Origin: Bacteroidota bacterium
Lineage (GTDB): Bacteria; Bacteroidota; Bacteroidia; Chitinophagales; Chitinophagaceae
Direction: 5' to 3'
Assembly: GCA_025361325.1 (NCBI GenBank)
Contig: JANYAL010000295.1
Location: forward strand, 1 to 6,220
DNA length: 6,220 nt
Shown: one piece after another, positions 1 to 6,065 of the stretch
Position numbering within the stretch: the first letter of the stretch is position 1
Layout: every line of letters starts with the position of its first letter
Program-made: the position numbers and the translations under genes
The notes under the pieces: generated by a model
What the model was told of the DNA's origin: nothing
What the model saw: only the letters and a program-made list of their open reading frames with translations
Databases searched by the model: none

Positions 1-129
1 GATGCTGAAACGGTCAAAGAAGACCTTAGATCTCTCACTCATCCAGTTATAGGTATAGATGAGGTTGATGATCCCCTTCTGGTGCTCGCTCCGGAATTTG
101 TTTTGGTTGATGTCTTTTTCGAGGCTCAT
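1..129 (-). CDS. MarR-like winged-helix transcriptional regulator, N-terminal fragment
   Basis: Reverse-strand reading frame open from an ATG at 129 to the window edge, giving the first 43 residues only. The fragment begins MSLEKDINQNKF and continues with a helix containing HQKGIINLIYTYNW. This resembles the N-terminal dimerisation helix of Bacteroidota MarR-family regulators, in which a charged start is followed by an NLIYT.NW-like segment. The DNA-binding winged helix lies outside the window, so the family call rests on recalled resemblance. The start is preceded by an A-rich leader without a Shine-Dalgarno sequence, as is usual in this phylum. Only 14 bp separate it from the stop of the AI-2E transporter gene upstream, so the two are probably co-transcribed. 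If the call is right, the protein would be a cytoplasmic repressor or activator, possibly of its own operon; the ligand is unknown. Confidence 0.6.
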   Translation of the reverse strand, partial: MSLEKDINQNKFRSEHQKGIINLIYTYNWMSERSKVFFDRFSI

Positions 130-143
130 AGCATCTTTTTATT

Positions 144-1184
144 TTAATGATTTCCCGTATTCTCAAAGTGTTGGGCAACCGTACCGAATTCATTCATGTA
201 GATCTTTACCAGTATAATGAAATAACTGATGAGTAAAGGACCGAATATCACCCCCCAGAACCCGAACAGTCCGATACCAATGATCACCCCGAACACCGTT
301 ACAAGCGGGTGAACATTAATGAATTTCCTGAGCAGGGTGAGCCGTATTACATAATCTATATTCACCACCAGCAGGGCGGAGTAGAGCAGGAGCCCAATTG
401 CATGGCCTTGCTGGCCTATCGTATACAGGTATGCGGTAAGGGGTAACCAAATGACAGCCGTTCCTACAATGGGAACCATGGAAAAAACACCGGTCATGAA
501 TCCCCATAATCCAAAATCCTTTACGCCGAATATCCAATAACCAATGGTAGCCACAATACCCTGGGTAATGGCCAGTACCGGAATATATATGGCAGTTGAT
601 TTGATGATGTTCTTGGTCTCCTTTCCAAGCCAGTCAACATTCTCGGGTTTTAATGGAATGAATTTTCCAACAGCGTGTTCAATCTCTTTCCCGCTTTTCA
701 GAAAAAAGTATAATAAAAAGAACAGGATGGCAATATTACTGATGATACTTGCGGAACTGTTAAGCAGGGAGGGTATGATGGAGGCACCCTTTTTCTGTAA
801 ATTCACCAAGTTCTCATCAGTGAGCAACTGTATTCCGGTAATATCATATATTTTCTGGCCTACCATTCTTGCATCTTTCATTAATTCGACGGGGTTGCTT
901 AACAGGGTGGCGACCTTTTCGGAAAGGAGCTGAAAGGTAAAATACAGGGGAACCACAATAACCAGCAGACTGAGCAGGATATATAACAAGGCCGTGCCTG
1001 TTTTATTCCAGTTTTTCCGGATGGTCAAATTATAGTAGGACTCCCGGAGCAGGATAAACAGTGTCATGGTACCTAGAAATCCAGGCAGGAATACATACAG
1101 CTCCTTTAGTAACAGGATAGCTAGCAGGATGACGAACACCAGCAGGATGATCTGCCTGAGCCGATTATTGAAAGAGGATGTCAT
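144..1184 (-). CDS. AI-2E family transporter (PerM/YdiK/TqsA-type membrane protein)
   Basis: A 346-residue polytopic inner-membrane protein, close to the usual length of about 350 for the AI-2E transporter (UPF0118) family. Hydrophobic segments can be seen near residues 11-27, 30-47, 63-85, 141-162, 198-220, 225-253, 258-283 and 294-328, with a soluble amphipathic stretch between the third and fourth (about 86-140). Family hallmarks are the PIVGTAVIWLP segment at 238-248 and the C-terminal HPLVTVFGVIIGIGLFG stretch (about 292-308), followed by FGPLL. Members have been proposed as autoinducer-2 exporters or as ion/proton antiporters; the substrate here cannot be read from sequence. The ATG at 1184 is well placed before the first membrane helix. 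The gene follows the radical SAM gene by 59 bp and precedes the MarR-like gene by 14 bp, which suggests an operon. Confidence 0.93.
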   Translation of the reverse strand: MTSSFNNRLRQIILLVFVILLAILLLKELYVFLPGFLGTMTLFILLRESYYNLTIRKNWNKTGTALLYILLSLLVIVVPLYFTFQLLSEKVATLLSNPVELMKDARMVGQKIYDITGIQLLTDENLVNLQKKGASIIPSLLNSSASIISNIAILFFLLYFFLKSGKEIEHAVGKFIPLKPENVDWLGKETKNIIKSTAIYIPVLAITQGIVATIGYWIFGVKDFGLWGFMTGVFSMVPIVGTAVIWLPLTAYLYTIGQQGHAIGLLLYSALLVVNIDYVIRLTLLRKFINVHPLVTVFGVIIGIGLFGFWGVIFGPLLISYFIILVKIYMNEFGTVAQHFENTGNH

Positions 1185-1243
1185 TTGATATTGACTGTAT
1201 TGTGAAATAATTTAGTTGGTAGTTATACGCTCTGTTCACGGTT

Positions 1244-2275
1244 TTAGTCTTTCCAGACAGAGACCCCTTCACTGCAATTGGCACAAATATCAATGTTTTT
1301 CCGGCTTTTCTTTAACTCCTGCCGAAACAGATAATAATTAGCATTGTGCCATATGGTCTTAAAGGACTGATCTTTCAGGTTGCCCAACTGGTGGGTGGCA
1401 TCCTTATCAAAGCAACAGGGCACTACCAGTCCATCCCAGGTGATCACGCTGGCATGCTGTTGTTTCCAGCAACGATTGGCCAGTTTGTTCTTGGGGACAA
1501 ACCTGCCGTCTGCCATTTTCCGGTACCGGCTGAATTTATCTGTATCAGGGATCAGTCCATTGGGGTCTGTCTCATAATCATAGACCTGGGCGGTCTTGAA
1601 CCGCACCTGGTCAACCCCCATTTCCCTGGCCAGTTTTTTAATGTCAGCCACCTGGTGTTCATTGGGCTTCACTACCAGGAACTGGAAAAAAACAAAGGGT
1701 GTTTTGCTTTTCAGTTCCTTTTTCCACCTGATAATGTTGCGGGTACCCTCCAGTACTTTTGCCAGGTTGCCACCAACCCGGTATTGCTGGTATACATCCT
1801 GTGTGGCGCCGTCAATAGAAATGATGAGGCGGTCCAGCCCGCTCTCTATGGTTCTTTTGGCCACCTCATCGGTCAGGTAATGCGCATTGGTGGACGTGGC
1901 CGTGTAGATCTTTTTGTCATGGGCATACCTGACCATGTTGAGGAAATCGGGGTTCAGGTAAGGTTCCCCCTGGAAATAAAATATGAGGTAGATCAGTTCC
2001 CTGTGTATCTCATCAATGGTCTTACGGAAAAAATCATTTTCCAGCATACCGGTAGGCCGGGTAAAGGCCCTGAGACCACTCGGACATTCAGGGCATCGGA
2101 GGTTGCAGCTCGTAGTGGGTTCAAAGGAAATGGAAACGGGGTATCCCCATTGCAGCGGTTTCTTCATTAGCCTGCCCAGGTAATAGCTGCCCAACACCCT
2201 GGTACCGTTCCATAAACGACGGAGGGTCATCTTACCCATAAGGTTTAAACTGTCGTTCCAGTCAAATGCGGCCAT
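1244..2275 (-). CDS. Radical SAM/SPASM domain protein
   Basis: A 343-residue cytoplasmic iron-sulfur enzyme. The AdoMet-binding 4Fe-4S motif is CNLRCPEC (Cys57, Cys61, Cys64), in the context EPTTSCNLRCPECPSGLR. A GEP motif at about 103-105 fits the AdoMet-contacting strand of a radical SAM barrel. The C-terminal SPASM region carries Cys269, Cys287, Cys288, Cys331 and Cys334, enough to bind auxiliary cluster(s), with the usual WDG...PCC and GNL...IW signatures. SPASM enzymes such as PqqE, AlbA and anaerobic sulfatase maturases modify peptides or proteins. No precursor peptide or sulfatase is visible nearby, so the substrate is unknown. I place the start at the ATG at 2275. An in-frame TTG at 2284 would add three residues, but it overlaps a possible -7 promoter element. 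The gene is divergent from the M1 peptidase and may lead an operon with the AI-2E transporter. Confidence 0.92.
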   Translation of the reverse strand: MAAFDWNDSLNLMGKMTLRRLWNGTRVLGSYYLGRLMKKPLQWGYPVSISFEPTTSCNLRCPECPSGLRAFTRPTGMLENDFFRKTIDEIHRELIYLIFYFQGEPYLNPDFLNMVRYAHDKKIYTATSTNAHYLTDEVAKRTIESGLDRLIISIDGATQDVYQQYRVGGNLAKVLEGTRNIIRWKKELKSKTPFVFFQFLVVKPNEHQVADIKKLAREMGVDQVRFKTAQVYDYETDPNGLIPDTDKFSRYRKMADGRFVPKNKLANRCWKQQHASVITWDGLVVPCCFDKDATHQLGNLKDQSFKTIWHNANYYLFRQELKKSRKNIDICANCSEGVSVWKD

Positions 2276-2281
2276 AGGATA

Positions 2282-2298
2282 CAAAAATACTGGTATTT
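2282..2298 (-). promoter_or_regulatory. Possible -7 element and overlapping palindrome before the radical SAM gene
   Basis: Read on the minus strand, TATTTTTG (2289 to 2282) fits the Bacteroidota -7 consensus TAnnTTTG. It lies six bases before the preferred ATG at 2275, so transcription from it would start at or very near the start codon, giving a leaderless or nearly leaderless message. I see no clear TTG -33 element about 19 bp further upstream, which weakens the call. A perfect 14-bp palindrome, AAATACTGGTATTT (2285-2298), overlaps the element and could be an operator for a dimeric regulator. Both readings are inferences from short motifs. Confidence 0.3.
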
Positions 2299-2404
2299 AA
2301 GCTTCACCGGGGCGCTATAATGCCGTACTTGTGTTTATCCGCCTTGTAAAAAAAAATCATGATCTTTATAGGCAGCTTTTCATTGTTCATTAATAAATTC
2401 AGCT

Positions 2405-4351
2405 ATGCGACTAAGCCTCTTATGTTTAGTATTGCTTTGTGTTAGGACCTCCGCCCAGACACCCGTACATTCCGGTGAACCGGCAGAAGCTATTGCACGC
2501 TTTGAATCCATCAATCACCAACGCCTTGGCCCTGCATTAGTAGACCAGACCCTGGCATCCGATAATTTTGACGTGAAATATTACCGCTGTGAATGGGAGG
2601 TGGATCCTGCTGTTTATTATATCAGCGGGAAGGTAACAGTGTATTTTATGACTACCACTTCTACCAGTACCATTTCTTTTGACCTGATGAACAGTCTGAA
2701 CGTGGACAGTGTTAAACAACGCAATTCGCTATTAAACCAAACACATCCGGGCAACCTGTTGATTGTGAGTTTTCCGGTGTCTGTGAATGCAAATACGCTC
2801 GATTCGCTGACCATCTATTACAAAGGTCCGCCCGCGAATACCGGATTCGGGTCATTCGTGCAGACAACGCATGCAGGGGTTCCCGTTATATGGACACTCA
2901 GCGAACCCTATGGCAGCCGTGACTGGTGGCCCTGCCGCAACGGGCTGGATGATAAGGCCGATTCCATTGATATCATCGTAACCTGCCCGGCAGCGTACAA
3001 AGCTGCCGCCAACGGAATGCTGCAAAGCGAGACCCTGATCAACGGAGGCACCAAAAAGATCACATCCTGGAAACACCGGTATCCCATCGCTACCTACCTG
3101 GTATGCTTTTCTGTAACCAACTTCTCGGTATTCAATAATTCCGTAACGCTCGGAGGCGTGAACATGCTTATGCAGACCTTTTGCTACCCCGAGAGCCTGG
3201 CCTCCTTCCAGGCAGGCACACAGAATGTACTGGATGCTTTGCAGCTTTATGCTAATAATTTGGGCGATTATCCATTCATCAGGGAAAAATACGGTCATGT
3301 ACAATTCGGATGGGGCGGTGGTATGGAACACCAGACCTCAACCTTTGTAGTATCGATTGATGAGGGACTGATCGTACATGAACTCGCCCATCAATGGTTC
3401 GGAGACAAGATAACCTGTGGCAGATGGGAAGACATCTGGCTCAATGAAGGCTTTGCTACCCACCTGGCCAGCTTTTATATGGAAAATAAATATCCGGCTA
3501 CCCGGTTAATTAACCGCCAGCGTGTGATCAATAACATAACCGGGTACCCGGACGGATCTGTATGGGTTGATGATACGTCCAGTGTGGGCAGGATATTTGA
3601 CGGAAGGCTCAGTTACAACAAAGGTTCTTACCTGCTCTATATGCTGCGATGGAAGCTGGGTGATAGTGTATTTTTCAAAGGACTCCGCCAATACCAGAAA
3701 GATCCGAAACTGGTATATGGCTTTGCCAGGACAACCGACCTGCAACGGAACCTGGAACAGGTAAGTGGTCAGAACCTTAGTTCATTTTTCAATGAATGGT
3801 TCAAAGGGCAGGGATATCCCTCCTACCACGTAGCGTGGACACCCATTGGCACCGATCATGTAAAGATAAAAATAAGCCAGACCACTTCACATCCTTCTGT
3901 TCCATTCTTTGAATTGCCCGTGGCTTTGAAATTCAGGAATGCCACACAGGAAAAAACAATCGTGGTGAATAATACAGTAAACGGTGAGATCTTCCTGCAA
4001 AATTTAGGCTTTATTGCCGATACCGTTCTGATCGACCCGGAGCTGTGGCTGGTAACACGGAATAACAGTTCCGTCAAAGTAGAGTCTACGGGTGCCGATC
4101 CCAATACCATACAGGTTTATCCCAACCCCATCCGAGACCGGTTCAATATCTACATGCAAAACCTGGCTGCACCTTCGGCTACGGTACGTTTGTTCAACGC
4201 CGCAGGCCAGCTGGTGTATACCATGAACACGATACTTGTAAATGGGTCCGCATTCCTGGAAGTCCCCGCAACAAACCTCGCCGCAGGAGCATATACGGTA
4301 AGCATCAGGGCGGGAACAGGGGTCAATTATGTAAAAAAATTATTGAAGTAA
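2405..4351 (+). CDS. Secreted M1 family metallopeptidase with T9SS type A sorting domain
   Basis: A 648-residue zinc aminopeptidase-like enzyme predicted to be exported. An N-terminal Sec signal peptide (hydrophobic LSLLCLVLLCV) ends at a likely TSA-Q cleavage site near residue 17. The M1 N-terminal beta domain follows at about 50-240. The catalytic core has the zinc motif HELAH (His325, Glu326, His329) and the third ligand Glu348 in LNEGF, the standard HExxH-x18-E spacing. Tyr404 in LSYNKGSYLL fits the transition-state tyrosine. The substrate-binding GxMEN motif appears as GGMEH (305-309), with His in place of Asn. Residues from about 570 (VYPNP) to the end (YVKKLLK) form a Por secretion/T9SS type A sorting domain, so the protein probably crosses the outer membrane by type IX secretion and is surface-bound or released. 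Its likely role is peptide degradation for nutrition. ATG 2405 directly precedes the signal peptide. Confidence 0.95.
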   Translation: MRLSLLCLVLLCVRTSAQTPVHSGEPAEAIARFESINHQRLGPALVDQTLASDNFDVKYYRCEWEVDPAVYYISGKVTVYFMTTTSTSTISFDLMNSLNVDSVKQRNSLLNQTHPGNLLIVSFPVSVNANTLDSLTIYYKGPPANTGFGSFVQTTHAGVPVIWTLSEPYGSRDWWPCRNGLDDKADSIDIIVTCPAAYKAAANGMLQSETLINGGTKKITSWKHRYPIATYLVCFSVTNFSVFNNSVTLGGVNMLMQTFCYPESLASFQAGTQNVLDALQLYANNLGDYPFIREKYGHVQFGWGGGMEHQTSTFVVSIDEGLIVHELAHQWFGDKITCGRWEDIWLNEGFATHLASFYMENKYPATRLINRQRVINNITGYPDGSVWVDDTSSVGRIFDGRLSYNKGSYLLYMLRWKLGDSVFFKGLRQYQKDPKLVYGFARTTDLQRNLEQVSGQNLSSFFNEWFKGQGYPSYHVAWTPIGTDHVKIKISQTTSHPSVPFFELPVALKFRNATQEKTIVVNNTVNGEIFLQNLGFIADTVLIDPELWLVTRNNSSVKVESTGADPNTIQVYPNPIRDRFNIYMQNLAAPSATVRLFNAAGQLVYTMNTILVNGSAFLEVPATNLAAGAYTVSIRAGTGVNYVKKLLK

Positions 4352-4403
4352 AAAAATTTATCAATTCTTTGCAGTGATGGTAATCTTATTTGCGGCAAAT
4401 TTG
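4343..4403 (+). promoter_or_regulatory. Possible promoter region for the lysozyme gene
   Basis: TTG at 4343-4345 lies 18 bp before ATTCTTTG (4364-4371), and CAAATTTG (4396-4403) is a second candidate -7 box. Both are imperfect matches to the Bacteroidota TTG / TAnnTTTG pattern. Since the gap to the lysozyme gene is 109 bp, a separate promoter is plausible, but no single pair matches well. Confidence 0.22.
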
Positions 4404-4418
4404 TAAGATAGGGTTGTA

Positions 4419-4444
4419 TGAACCGGAAAATGTTGACCGGTTCA
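4419..4444 (+). repeat. 8-bp inverted repeat (hairpin) upstream of the lysozyme start
   Basis: TGAACCGG (4419-4426) and CCGGTTCA (4437-4444) are perfect inverted repeats around a 10-base loop. The hairpin ends 16 bases before the TTG start of the lysozyme gene and 67 bases after the peptidase stop. It is not followed by a run of T, so a standard intrinsic terminator is unlikely. An operator or a structured 5' leader that affects translation are alternatives. The structure is seen directly; the role is inferred. Confidence 0.5.
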
Positions 4445-4460
4445 CCCTTTATTCCACACC

Positions 4461-5225
4461 TTGACAAGAACAAAGAGATATTATTACCGCTTTTTAGTAT
4501 TTCCCCTCCTGTTCCTGGCAGCTGCAGCTATTGCAACCTACTACCTTACCGGGTATTTTAACCGGGCCCGGTTTGTACGTTATCCCGCTTTCGGCATAGA
4601 TATACCCGAGAACTTTATGTTGCACGGAATAGATGTTAGTCACCATCAGGATAATATAGACTGGCAGGCCGTGAAAGAAATGCAGGTAAAAAATGTACGG
4701 ATCGGCTTTGCCTTCATCAAGGCAACGGAAGGATTGGGCAGGGTGGATAATACATTTCGCAGGAACTGGTATAATGCAAGAGAGGCGGCCATAACCAGGG
4801 GCGCCTATCATTATTTTATTTCCAGCAAAAGCGGAAAAGCACAGGCCGAGAACTTCATTGAAACTGTCAACCTGCAGCAGGGCGATCTGCCGCCGGTGCT
4901 AGATATCGAGGAAACCAACGGGGCCGCAGCCGAAGACATTCAGCAGCGGGCCCGGGACTGGCTGGAAAGGGTTGAACAATTTTATAAAGTGCGGCCCATC
5001 ATCTATACGAATGTTGACTTTTATCAAAATTTCCTGGCCGGTAAATTTGACGATTATCCCTTATGGGTAGCGCATTACCTGGTACAGGACAAGCCCCATA
5101 TAGACCGAAACTGGATCTTCTGGCAGTATAATGAGAAGGGGCATGTGAACGGAATAGATGCCAATGTTGATTTCAACGTTTTTAACGGCGACAGTACTTC
5201 ATTCAGAAAATTGCAGGTGAAATGA
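4461..5225 (+). CDS. Membrane-anchored GH25 lysozyme (N,O-diacetylmuramidase)
   Basis: A 254-residue enzyme predicted to hydrolyse the beta-1,4 bond between N-acetylmuramic acid and N-acetylglucosamine in peptidoglycan. A basic N-terminus (TRTKRYYYR) precedes one hydrophobic segment (about 11-29), a signal anchor or uncleaved signal that would place the enzyme in the periplasm. The GH25 domain spans about 54-245. It shows GIDVSHHQ with Asp58, FIKATEG (85-91), AYHYF (115-119), the catalytic pair in VLDIE (Asp148, Glu150), YTN (182-184), WVAHY (202-206), and FWQYN followed by GIDANVDFNVF near the end. TTG at 4461 is the apparent start: the frame is closed by a TGA at 4434-4436, no ATG occurs before Met53, and starting at Met53 would remove the membrane segment. 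Likely jobs are cell-wall remodelling or attack on other bacteria's murein. Confidence 0.9.
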   Translation: MTRTKRYYYRFLVFPLLFLAAAAIATYYLTGYFNRARFVRYPAFGIDIPENFMLHGIDVSHHQDNIDWQAVKEMQVKNVRIGFAFIKATEGLGRVDNTFRRNWYNAREAAITRGAYHYFISSKSGKAQAENFIETVNLQQGDLPPVLDIEETNGAAAEDIQQRARDWLERVEQFYKVRPIIYTNVDFYQNFLAGKFDDYPLWVAHYLVQDKPHIDRNWIFWQYNEKGHVNGIDANVDFNVFNGDSTSFRKLQVK

Positions 5226-5234
5226 ACGGTATTG

Positions 5235-5255
5235 TTTTACGGTATAACGGTAAAA
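5235..5255 (+). terminator. Weak hairpin after the lysozyme gene
   Basis: TTTTAC (5235-5240) pairs with GTAAAA (5250-5255) around a 9-base loop, 10 bases after the lysozyme stop. The A/T-rich six-pair stem is weak and no T run follows on the plus strand, so this may not terminate transcription. The same stretch carries three copies of ACGGTA (5226, 5239 and 5247). Confidence 0.2.
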
Positions 5256-5283
5256 GCCGAACTTAGTAAGCAAATGGGTTCTT

Positions 5284-5502
5284 ATGGGGATGGAAACCGA
5301 GACCAGAGATTTCCTTGTTAGGATTGTTCAAACCATTTCACTGGTGATGGTGTGGATGCTGGTGAATGTGTATATAGGCATTTATAAGGACTATGCCTTC
5401 TTTGAGAACCATGCCAACTGGACGAACTACCTCTTTTATGCTTTTTCCATCGTTACGCTGGTTCTGCTGCTGGTACATCTTCGGCGAAAATGGAAAATTT
5501 AA
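5284..5502 (+). CDS. Small two-helix membrane protein of unknown function
   Basis: A 72-residue protein with a short acidic/polar N-terminus (METETRDFLVRI) and two hydrophobic segments, about 14-34 and 47-64, separated by a loop rich in aromatic and polar residues (KDYAFFENHANWTN). It ends in a basic tail (HLRRKWKI). The charge pattern favours the C-terminus in the cytoplasm. I recall similar short proteins in Chitinophagaceae but know no function. ATG 5284 is used here; a second ATG at 5290 (Met3) is an equally good start and fits METET-type beginnings. The gene lies 58 bp after the lysozyme gene on the same strand, so read-through is possible. Its codon use and G+C still resemble the left part of the window. 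Confidence 0.75.
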   Translation: MGMETETRDFLVRIVQTISLVMVWMLVNVYIGIYKDYAFFENHANWTNYLFYAFSIVTLVLLLVHLRRKWKI

Positions 5503-5669
5503 CTGCTGATCCGCGTAAAATTTCCATAACCCAACGCCCAACATGCTCAATGAATATACATTTGCCGGCGGAATTTCCCAAAAATAGTATACAGCAATAC
5601 CTTGAATTAAAGAACAGCAATTAAAGTGTTGAGTGCAATAATTTTCTAACAGTATTCCGTTTGAAATTT
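5503..5669 (+). other. A/T-rich intergenic region at the change in base composition
   Basis: No convincing gene is visible in these 167 bp. A 14-codon frame at 5543-5587 is too short to support. Two adjacent near-identical 7-mers, ACCCAAC and GCCCAAC (5529-5542), are followed 85 bp later by GTTGAGT (5628-5634). These fit the degenerate core-site patterns RYYYAAC and GTTRRRY of integron attC sites, but so do many chance sequences. TAATTTTC (5639-5646) is a near match to a -7 promoter box for the next gene, without a clear -33 partner. Confidence 0.4.
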
Positions 5670-6065
5670 ATGAAATTTGACAAGAACATCTTTTACAAAG
5701 CTTGCCGCCTAATTTTGATTGGACAGTTTCTAAGTATTTTGACTGTCACTACAAAAGGGCAGACAAAAACAAAGCGAAATTCAGTAGACGTAGAAATTCA
5801 TGGAGGACAAAATGGCAATCTGTATACGAATGGTTCTAATCTAATCTCAGTCCTATCTAAAGACACTACATTAACATTTTCTTTAAAATCTTCTCAAGGA
5901 ATTGTATGGCAACTCGACAAGTATATGTTCTTTGTTGACAGTTTAAAAAAAGGTAAGGCTACAATAATGGGAAGGCTTCAAAAATGGGAAGGCTTCACAT
6001 TGAAACATCATCTAAGTGCTACTCTCAGCAGCGGTTCGGGCTTGTACCGTCCTGAAACAAGTTGA
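5670..6065 (+). CDS. Secreted protein with a GldM-C-like segment, probably truncated
   Basis: A 131-residue reading frame. The start is best placed at ATG 5670; the in-frame TTG at 5661 only repeats the same MKF beginning. Residues 1-30 look like a Sec signal peptide (LILIGQFLSILTV, then TKGQ). Residues about 45-99 follow the pattern of a GldM C-terminal repeat: GGQNGNLYTNGSNLISV, a beta-rich middle, then KYMFF...KKGKATI. GldM is a gliding/T9SS motor protein, but this short form would be only a domain relative, so no role is assigned. The pattern stops at residue 99, exactly where a 17-bp tandem duplication begins, and the last seven codons lie in a probable IS terminus. The gene is therefore likely a 3'-truncated remnant. 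Its G+C of roughly 30-40% is well below that of the lysozyme and peptidase. Confidence 0.55.
   Translation: MKFDKNIFYKACRLILIGQFLSILTVTTKGQTKTKRNSVDVEIHGGQNGNLYTNGSNLISVLSKDTTLTFSLKSSQGIVWQLDKYMFFVDSLKKGKATIMGRLQKWEGFTLKHHLSATLSSGSGLYRPETS
5966..5997 (+). repeat. Tandem duplication, 15-bp identical units at 17-bp period
   Basis: AATGGGAAGGCTTCA occurs at 5966-5980 and again at 5983-5997, separated by AA. The 17-bp period is not a multiple of three, so gain of one unit would shift the reading frame of the secreted-protein gene that contains it. The repeat itself is seen directly. Confidence 0.9.

Noticed and set aside
544..933. Plus-strand frame of 129 codons opposite the AI-2E transporter
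   Set aside because: Complement of membrane-helix codons, which often leave the opposite strand open; no independent evidence.
1346..2170. Plus-strand open frame of 274 codons opposite the radical SAM gene
   Set aside because: It is the antisense shadow of a gene with clear CxxxCxxC and SPASM motifs; its translation shows no domain pattern.
2282..2284. TTG as the start of the radical SAM gene
   Set aside because: An ATG three codons later fits better and the TTG overlaps a possible -7 promoter box.
2852..3331. Minus-strand open frame of 159 codons inside the M1 peptidase
   Set aside because: Antisense shadow of the well-supported peptidase core.
4352..4460. Intrinsic terminator for the M1 peptidase
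   Set aside because: The only strong hairpin (4419-4444) is 67 bases after the stop and lacks a T run.
5338..5550. Minus-strand frame of 70 codons overlapping the small membrane protein
   Set aside because: Its end is a His-rich run that mirrors Trp/Val/Met codons on the other strand; the plus-strand protein has a sensible two-helix layout.
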